Source: Frigoribacterium sp. Leaf415
GTDB taxonomy: Bacteria > Actinomycetota > Actinomycetes > Actinomycetales > Microbacteriaceae
Assembly: GCF_001424645.1 (NCBI RefSeq)
Contig: NZ_LMQR01000001.1
Span: 1,295,301 to 1,359,300 of the forward strand
Reading direction: 5' to 3'
Length of the DNA: 64,000 nt
Position 1 is the first letter of the stretch; each line of letters opens with the position of its first letter. The position numbers and the translations under genes are program-made. Under the pieces are notes generated by a model. The model worked only from the letters and a program-made list of their open reading frames with translations. It was not told the DNA's origin and did not search any database. Shown here one piece after another: positions 59,262 to 64,000 of this stretch.

Positions 59262-60601
59262 GCGTTCGCCTTCCGGATGGTGAGGCCCTTGTTCTGGAAG
59301 ACGGCCATGATGTCCTTCTCGGCCTGCGCCACGGCGTCGACGAGCGTGCCGCCCGACGCCTTGCCACGGAAGCCGTCGCTCAAGATGTTGAAGGACTGCT
59401 GGGTGATGGGCCACCAGCTCCAGTCCTGGTTCTGGGCGGACTCCTTCGTGGCGGGCACGAAGACCTCCTGGTTGTAGTTCTGCCCGCTGAAGAACGGGCT
59501 GGGCTGCTCGCGCAGCGAGCCGACGACGTCGCGGGCCGGCGACCAGCCGATGCCGCAGAACTCGATCAGGGCGTTGATGCCCTCGGGCGTCGTGGTCATC
59601 CAGACGGCGAAGTCGAGCGCCTCTTGCGGGTGCTTGCTGTTCGCGAGGATCGCCGCGGTGGAGCCACCGAGGAAGCTCGAGGCGTAGCCCGTCTGCCAGG
59701 TCGGCAGCGGGGCGCACTTCCACTTGCCCTCGGCGCCGCTGACGCCCTCGATCAGGGCGTCGCCCCACGAGCCGGTCGCGACCGACGCGATGGTGCCCGC
59801 GCTGGCGGCCGAGAACCAGGCCGGCGTGTAGGCGCCGTAGGCGGTCGTGACGATGCCGTCGTCGATCGCCTTGTCGAAGAAGCGGGCGACGGTGAGGGTC
59901 GCCTCGTCGGTCATGTCGATGACCCAGCCGTCGTCCTCGGCGCGCAGCCACGAGGCACCGGCCTGGGTGGCGTACGCGGCGAAGAGCGAGGCGTCGGCGA
60001 GGGGGAACGAGTCCATCAGCACGCCGGCCCCCTTCAGCTCGGTGCCGACCGCGGCCCATTCGTCCCACGTGGTGGGGACGGCGGCGCCGACCGTGTCGAA
60101 GACGGCCGGCTGGTAGAACATGCCCATCGGGCCGCTGTCCTGCGGGATCGCGTAGATGCCGTCGGTGTAGCTGACCTGGTTCCACAGCGTGGGGTCGTAG
60201 AGGTCCGCGTACTGCTCGGCGCCGTAGCGCTTGAGGTCGACGACGCCGTTGGCGAGGAGGAACTCGGGCAGCGAGCGCAGCTCGACCTGGGCGATGTCGG
60301 GCCCTGCCCCCGCGGCGAGCGCCGAGTACAACTTCTGGTAGCCGCCCGCGTTGCCGCCGGGGATGAAGACCGTCTCGACCTGCACGCGAGACTGGCTCTT
60401 GTTGTAGAGGGCGGTGACCTGGTCGAGGCCCTTGAGCCAGGCCCAGTACTGCAGCTTGACGGGGCCGTCGGCCGCGGGGATGGTCGGCAGGGAGTTCACG
60501 GAGGTCGTCCCGGGTGTGGCGCAGCCGGCGAGCATGGCAGTGGCGCCGGCGGTCACCCCCAGGCCGAGCAACTGCCGTCGGGAAATCGGGCTCATGTTCA
60601 T
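59258..60601 (-). CDS. Sugar-binding lipoprotein of an ABC importer
   Basis: 447 residues from ATG 60601 (an ATG two codons later is also possible). A twin-arginine-like start, SRRQLLGLG, leads to the lipobox LAGC with lipidated Cys27. The rest is a solute-binding protein of the carbohydrate class, with WDEWAAVGTELKGAG and a C-terminal YNQEVFVPATKESAQNQDW. With lacZ at the end of the operon the ligand is probably a beta-galactoside. First gene of the operon. Confidence 0.93.
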
Positions 60602-60642
60602 CTCACTTCGTCGTGGGGCCGTGGCGTGAGCGACGCTAACAC

Positions 60643-60666
60643 AAATTCGAGTGGTCGTTCGATTTT
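60643..60666. promoter_or_regulatory. TetR-type operator candidate of the lac uptake operon
   Basis: AAATTCGA and TCGATTTT (7 of 8 pairs) flank eight bases, in the most AT-rich stretch of the region. It covers the area upstream of a minus-strand -10 (TAGCGT, 60634-60639) for the operon and lies 40 bases from the divergent TetR gene. Confidence 0.6.
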
Positions 60667-60705
60667 CACCTGCGGGGTGCCTGGGAGGTCGTAGAGTGGC
60701 CGATC

Positions 60706-61362
60706 ATGACGACCATCGGCCCTCCCGCGAGCGCCTCGGGCCCGTCCGGCTCCGCTCGTCCCGCGCGTCGCGGCCCGTACGCGAAGTCGGCCGAGCGGCG
60801 GGCCTCGATCGTCGACGCCGCCTTCGAGGTGTTCTCGACGAAGGGTTACGTCGGCGGCTCCCTCCGTGACGTGGCCGAGGTGGTCGGCATGAGCCAGACG
60901 AGCCTGCTGCACTACTTCCCGTCGAAGAGCGCCCTGCTGCTCGCCGTGCTCGAGCGACGCGACGCGGTCTCGGACCGCTCGGCCGCGCCTCCGGACTGTG
61001 GGGGTCTCGTCGAGACCGTCCTCGGGCAGGCTCGGCACAACGAGACCGTGCCCGGGCTCATCGCGTTGTACGCGGTGTTGGCGGGCGAGGCGGTCACGAC
61101 CGGCAACCCCGGCAGCGACTACGTCCGCGAGCGCTTCGAGCGCCTGCGTGTCGAGTACGGCGACGCCCTGCGAGCCCTGGAGGCGCGGGGCCGGTTGCGC
61201 CCCGGGGTCGACCCCGACCGTGCGGCGTCCGGGCTCGTGGCCCTGTGGGACGGCATCCAGCTGCAGTGGCTGCTCGACCCGGGGCGCATCGACGTGGTGC
61301 GGCAGTTGCAGGACCACCTCGACCTGCTCATCCTGCCCGGCGACGCGGTCGACCCGGCGTGA
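60706..61362 (+). CDS. TetR/AcrR-family regulator of the lac uptake operon
   Basis: 218 residues from ATG 60706. HTH: RRASIVDAAFEVFSTKGYVG then SLRDVAEVVGMSQTSLLHYF. TAGAGT (60692-60697) is eight bases before the ATG, so the leader is at most two bases. Divergent from the sugar-binding lipoprotein gene with an operator-like dyad between, so repression of that operon and of itself is likely. Overlaps the next gene by GTGA. Confidence 0.88.
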   Translation: MTTIGPPASASGPSGSARPARRGPYAKSAERRASIVDAAFEVFSTKGYVGGSLRDVAEVVGMSQTSLLHYFPSKSALLLAVLERRDAVSDRSAAPPDCGGLVETVLGQARHNETVPGLIALYAVLAGEAVTTGNPGSDYVRERFERLRVEYGDALRALEARGRLRPGVDPDRAASGLVALWDGIQLQWLLDPGRIDVVRQLQDHLDLLILPGDAVDPA

Positions 61363-62168
61363 GCGGCATCGTCCCCCTCGGGTCCGCGGTGCCCGTCCGC
61401 TGGTACGAGCCGTGGCCGGGGTCGACGGGCTCGCCCGGGCCGACGCTGCTGTGGCTGCACGGCGGCGGGTTCTTCCGCGGAGGGCTCGACCAGCCGGAGG
61501 CGCACGACGTGGCGCGGTCGCTCGCCGCACGCGGGGTGAGGGTCGCGACGGTGGACTACCGTCTCGCGCCTCCCCCGGGTCTCGGTCCCGCCGCTCGGCG
61601 GCTGATGCCGTCCCGAGGCCGGTACCCGCTGCCACTCGACGACGTGCTCTCGGCCTACCGCGAGGTGGGCGGCCGGTCGACCGAGGGCGTGATCGTGGGA
61701 GGCGCGAGTGCGGGGGCGTGTCTGGCCGCGGCGGCCACCCTCCGCACGATCGACGACGGTCGCCCTCCGATCGGCGCCGTCTTCGCCTACGGCTTCTTCC
61801 ACGCCGCACACCCCCGGGTGGCGGAGGCGCACCACCGGTCCGGCGGTCACCGTGGCCTCAGCCACGCGAGGTGGGCGCTCGACGCGATGAACCGCAACTA
61901 CGCCGGCTCTCGGAGCGCCCTGGCCGACCGTCTCGCCTTCCCCGGAGGTCACGGCCTCTCGGACTTCCCCCGCACCCTCGTGGTGAACGCCGAGCGCGAC
62001 AACATGCGCGCCTCGGGCGACCTCTTCGCCGCCGAGCTCGCCGACGCGGGGGTCGACGTGCGGCACCACGTCCTGCCGGGCACCCGCCACGCCTTCTTGA
62101 ACCGGCCCCGGCTCGCCGCGTACGCCCACGCCGTCTCGCTCGTCGCGGAGTGGACCCGCGGCGGCTAG
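61359..62168 (+). CDS. Alpha/beta-hydrolase, HSL-type esterase
   Basis: 269 residues from GTG 61359. Oxyanion HGGGFFRGG, nucleophile GGASAGAC, acid in NAERDN and His in GTRHAFL, the hormone-sensitive-lipase layout. Cytosolic esterase of unknown substrate; co-transcribed with the TetR gene, and might deacetylate imported sugars. Confidence 0.9.
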   Translation: MSGIVPLGSAVPVRWYEPWPGSTGSPGPTLLWLHGGGFFRGGLDQPEAHDVARSLAARGVRVATVDYRLAPPPGLGPAARRLMPSRGRYPLPLDDVLSAYREVGGRSTEGVIVGGASAGACLAAAATLRTIDDGRPPIGAVFAYGFFHAAHPRVAEAHHRSGGHRGLSHARWALDAMNRNYAGSRSALADRLAFPGGHGLSDFPRTLVVNAERDNMRASGDLFAAELADAGVDVRHHVLPGTRHAFLNRPRLAAYAHAVSLVAEWTRGG

Positions 62169-62215
62169 CCCGCCCCGCCGACGGGTGCTCAGCGGGACCG
62201 GCTTGACTGGGCGCC

Positions 62216-62830
62216 GTGAACACGCTCATCGTCACCGCCCACCCCGATCACGAGTCACTGACCGCCGGTCTCGCCCAACGACTGGAGCAGGCCCTGCCCC
62301 ATGACTCGGTCGAGGTGGCCGATCTGGCGGTGGAGGGGTTCGACCCGCGCTTCGGCACCGCGGACCGTGAGGCCTACCGGGGTCACGGGGACGCTCCCGC
62401 CGACGTCGTGCGCGAACAGGGTCGGATCGATCGGGCCGAGCACCTCGTCCTGGTGTTCCCGGTCTACTGGTGGTCGATGCCCGCCCTGCTGAAGGGCTGG
62501 ATCGACCGGGTCTTCGTCGACGGGTGGGCGTTCGAGATCGACCCCGAGGGCGGCACGCGTCGCCTGCTCGGACGGTTGACCGTCCATCTGCTCGCCGTGG
62601 CCGGCGACTCGGCCGGCACGTACGAGCGGCACGGCTACGAGGCGGCGATGCGGACGCAGATCGAGCACGGGATCGTGGACTACGTCGGCGCGCGGCGCGG
62701 CACGACGGTCGTCCTGCACGAGTCCGAACGGGACGACGCCGCAGCCCGGGACGCCCTCGTCCTCGACGCCGTCGACACGGTGGCTCGCGCCGTCCTCGGG
62801 AACGCGCCCCGCGCCTCCTCGGGGGCGTAG
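62216..62830 (+). CDS. NAD(P)H:quinone reductase, flavodoxin-like fold
   Basis: 204 residues from GTG 62216. MdaB/KefF/NQO1-type: VNTLIVTAHPDHESLTAGLA, LVLVFPVYWWSMPALLKGWIDRVF and GWAFEID. FMN/FAD-dependent two-electron reduction of quinones. TTGACT seven bases before the GTG may act as -10. Its TAG directly abuts the stop of the convergent cupin gene. Confidence 0.92.
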   Translation: MNTLIVTAHPDHESLTAGLAQRLEQALPHDSVEVADLAVEGFDPRFGTADREAYRGHGDAPADVVREQGRIDRAEHLVLVFPVYWWSMPALLKGWIDRVFVDGWAFEIDPEGGTRRLLGRLTVHLLAVAGDSAGTYERHGYEAAMRTQIEHGIVDYVGARRGTTVVLHESERDDAAARDALVLDAVDTVARAVLGNAPRASSGA

Positions 62831-63214
62831 TCAGCGGAAGTCGCCGACCTGGCGGTCGACGGGCACGGTGCGGTCGACGACGACGTCACCGGTGTGGGCC
62901 GTCGTGGTGGTCTCGACGAGGACGATCTCGACCTCCTCGTCGGCGACGGGGTTGTGCTGCACGCCCCGCGGGACGACGTAGAACTGGCCCGGGGTGAGCA
63001 CCACCTCGTGGTCGTCGGGGAGCTGGATGCGCAGGGTGCCCGAGACGACGAGGAACATCTCGTCCTCGGCGTCGTGGGCGTGCCAGACGAGTTCGCCGAG
63101 CAGTTTCGCGACCTTCACGTACTGGTCGTTGACCTGCCCGACGACCCGAGGGGTCCAATGGTCGGTCACCTGTCGGAGTTCGGCCGCGACGTCGATTCCC
63201 TGGAGAGCAGTCAT
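62831..63214 (-). CDS. Small cupin-domain protein
   Basis: 127 residues from ATG 63214. Cupin motif 1, GELVWHAHDAEDEMFLVVSG, with two His and a Glu for metal, and motif 2, FYVVPRGVQHNPV. Function unknown; related to mannose-6-phosphate-isomerase-like cupins. Confidence 0.87.
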   Translation of the reverse strand: MTALQGIDVAAELRQVTDHWTPRVVGQVNDQYVKVAKLLGELVWHAHDAEDEMFLVVSGTLRIQLPDDHEVVLTPGQFYVVPRGVQHNPVADEEVEIVLVETTTTAHTGDVVVDRTVPVDRQVGDFR

Positions 63215-63301
63215 GGGGCCATTCTCCCCGGACGACCGGCCGTCACGGCTCGCACCACTGCCGGAGGTGTCCGTGGACCCCCTCGCGGACGTCGAGGAGG
63301 G

Positions 63302-63508
63302 ATGACAACATCAGGCATGACGTCGAATCCCCCGCCCACGATCGGTCGGACGACCTGGTCGGTACTCCTGTCCGTAGCCCTGACGCTGGCGGCCTGCTCC
63401 GTGGTGCTCATCGTCCTCGATCCAGGGCAGGCGAGCTCGTACTTCACACTGATCGGCATGCTCTGCCTGATCTGGTCGAGCATCACCAACCTGCGGCGGC
63501 TGAGGTAG
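63302..63508 (+). CDS. Small two-helix membrane protein
   Basis: About 68 residues from ATG 63302 (63 from ATG 63317; neither start has well-spaced Shine-Dalgarno). Two hydrophobic segments, WSVLLSVALTLAACSVVLIV and YFTLIGMLCLIWSSI, joined by a short loop and ending in NLRRLR. Unknown; similar small proteins are common in Microbacteriaceae. Confidence 0.6.
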   Translation: MTTSGMTSNPPPTIGRTTWSVLLSVALTLAACSVVLIVLDPGQASSYFTLIGMLCLIWSSITNLRRLR

Positions 63509-63514
63509 GTCGGG

Positions 63515-64000
63515 TCAGAACACGGCCACCGTCATGCCGGCCGTGACCGCCGGTCGATCCATGGCGGCCAAGGCGTCGGGCAGGTCGTCGAAGGCGATCG
63601 TCCGGCCGATGGACTCCTGCGGACGCAGTCGACCCGCGACCACGTCGTCGATCATCGCGGCGTACTCGCCGACCGAGATGCCGTGGCTTCCCAGCAGTTC
63701 GAGCTCGTCCGCGATCACCCGCCCCATCGGGATCACCGGGGCCGCCTCGTCGTCGAGCAGCAGGCCCACCTGGACGTGCCGACCCCTCGGCCGGAGGGAC
63801 GCCACGGATGCCGCCGACGTCACCCGGCTGCCGAACGCGTCGAGCGCCACGTCGGCCCCTCCACCGGTGAGGGCTCGCACCCGGTCCACGGCGAGGTCGT
63901 CCATCGGAACGACCTCGGCGCCCAGGGCGGTGGCCCGCTCGAGCGCGGCGGGAGAGATGTCCGACGCCACGACCCGAGCACCGGCGGCGACCGCCACGGC
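63515..64000 (-). CDS. Zinc-type alcohol dehydrogenase, C-terminal part (truncated by window)
   Basis: About 161 residues of the C-terminal half. Rossmann region AVAAGARVVASDISPAALER, GADVALDAFGSR, and the typical C-terminus GRTIAFDDLPDALAAMD of MDR alcohol dehydrogenases. The catalytic zinc domain is outside the window. Confidence 0.88.
   Translation of the reverse strand, partial: AVAVAAGARVVASDISPAALERATALGAEVVPMDDLAVDRVRALTGGGADVALDAFGSRVTSAASVASLRPRGRHVQVGLLLDDEAAPVIPMGRVIADELELLGSHGISVGEYAAMIDDVVAGRLRPQESIGRTIAFDDLPDALAAMDRPAVTAGMTVAVF

Overview
The window is high-G+C DNA (roughly 71% by eye) from an actinobacterium, most likely a member of the Microbacteriaceae (Frigoribacterium/Curtobacterium/Rathayibacter type). 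The evidence is a PASTA-kinase/Rv2175c-like pair, a GarA/OdhI-type FHA protein next to an FtsR-like MerR regulator, a class II DAHP synthase, a DIP1984-family protein and pervasive leaderless start codons. No rRNA, tRNA, CRISPR array, insertion sequence or prophage was seen. It reads as ordinary chromosome: a conserved core at the left and an accessory metabolic region to the right.

Positions 1-10,000: end of a polyprenyl diphosphate synthase, an Rv2175c-like DNA-binding protein, a LysM lytic enzyme and a PknL-like Ser/Thr kinase, then aroG, plsC, a ROK glucokinase, an acyl-CoA ligase and peptide deformylase. Gene order and orientation closely follow the idsA2-pknL-aroG-plsC-fadD15 locus of mycobacteria and corynebacteria. 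10,000-17,800: an orphan ParA, two MerR regulators, GarA, an HtrA-like protease, a NUDIX-NYN-like fusion, a J-domain/NERD-like fusion and small membrane proteins. The kinase and its likely type of phospho-target (GarA) are about 8 kb apart. 17,800-26,000: four aldo/keto reductases, a PEBP-like protein, a tandem pair of orphan paralogues, an EI24/CysZ-like membrane protein and mannonate dehydratase.

26,000-45,300: transporters (NCS2 purine/pyrimidine, MFS, MHS), LysR and TetR regulators, LLM flavin oxidoreductase, a CE7 esterase, a quinone reductase, an MBL-fold hydrolase, a patatin, a mazEF toxin-antitoxin operon, an MshA-like glycosyltransferase, a UPF0303 protein, a second lysozyme-like enzyme, DoxX, DUF427 and DIP1984 proteins. 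45,300-54,200: tmk, a small XRE regulator, methionine aminopeptidase, a 1,171-residue nuclease-exonuclease-helicase, and an XRE-cupin regulator divergent from a thioredoxin-reductase-like/methyltransferase pair. 54,200-64,000: a compact minus-strand operon of sugar-binding lipoprotein, two ABC permeases and LacZ, with a divergent TetR gene and an operator-like dyad between them, then esterase, quinone reductase, cupin and a truncated zinc dehydrogenase.

The least explained structures are non-coding: (i) an 11-bp element CCGCGCCTCCT present 26 times exactly, strongly enriched between genes; (ii) a four-copy family of about 60-bp palindromes with covarying stems; (iii) two leaderless micro-ORFs that start exactly where transcription should start and overlap the next gene by ATGA (in front of a UPF0303 gene and in front of map); and (iv) a -10 hexamer placed 6-8 bases before the start codon of about twenty genes.
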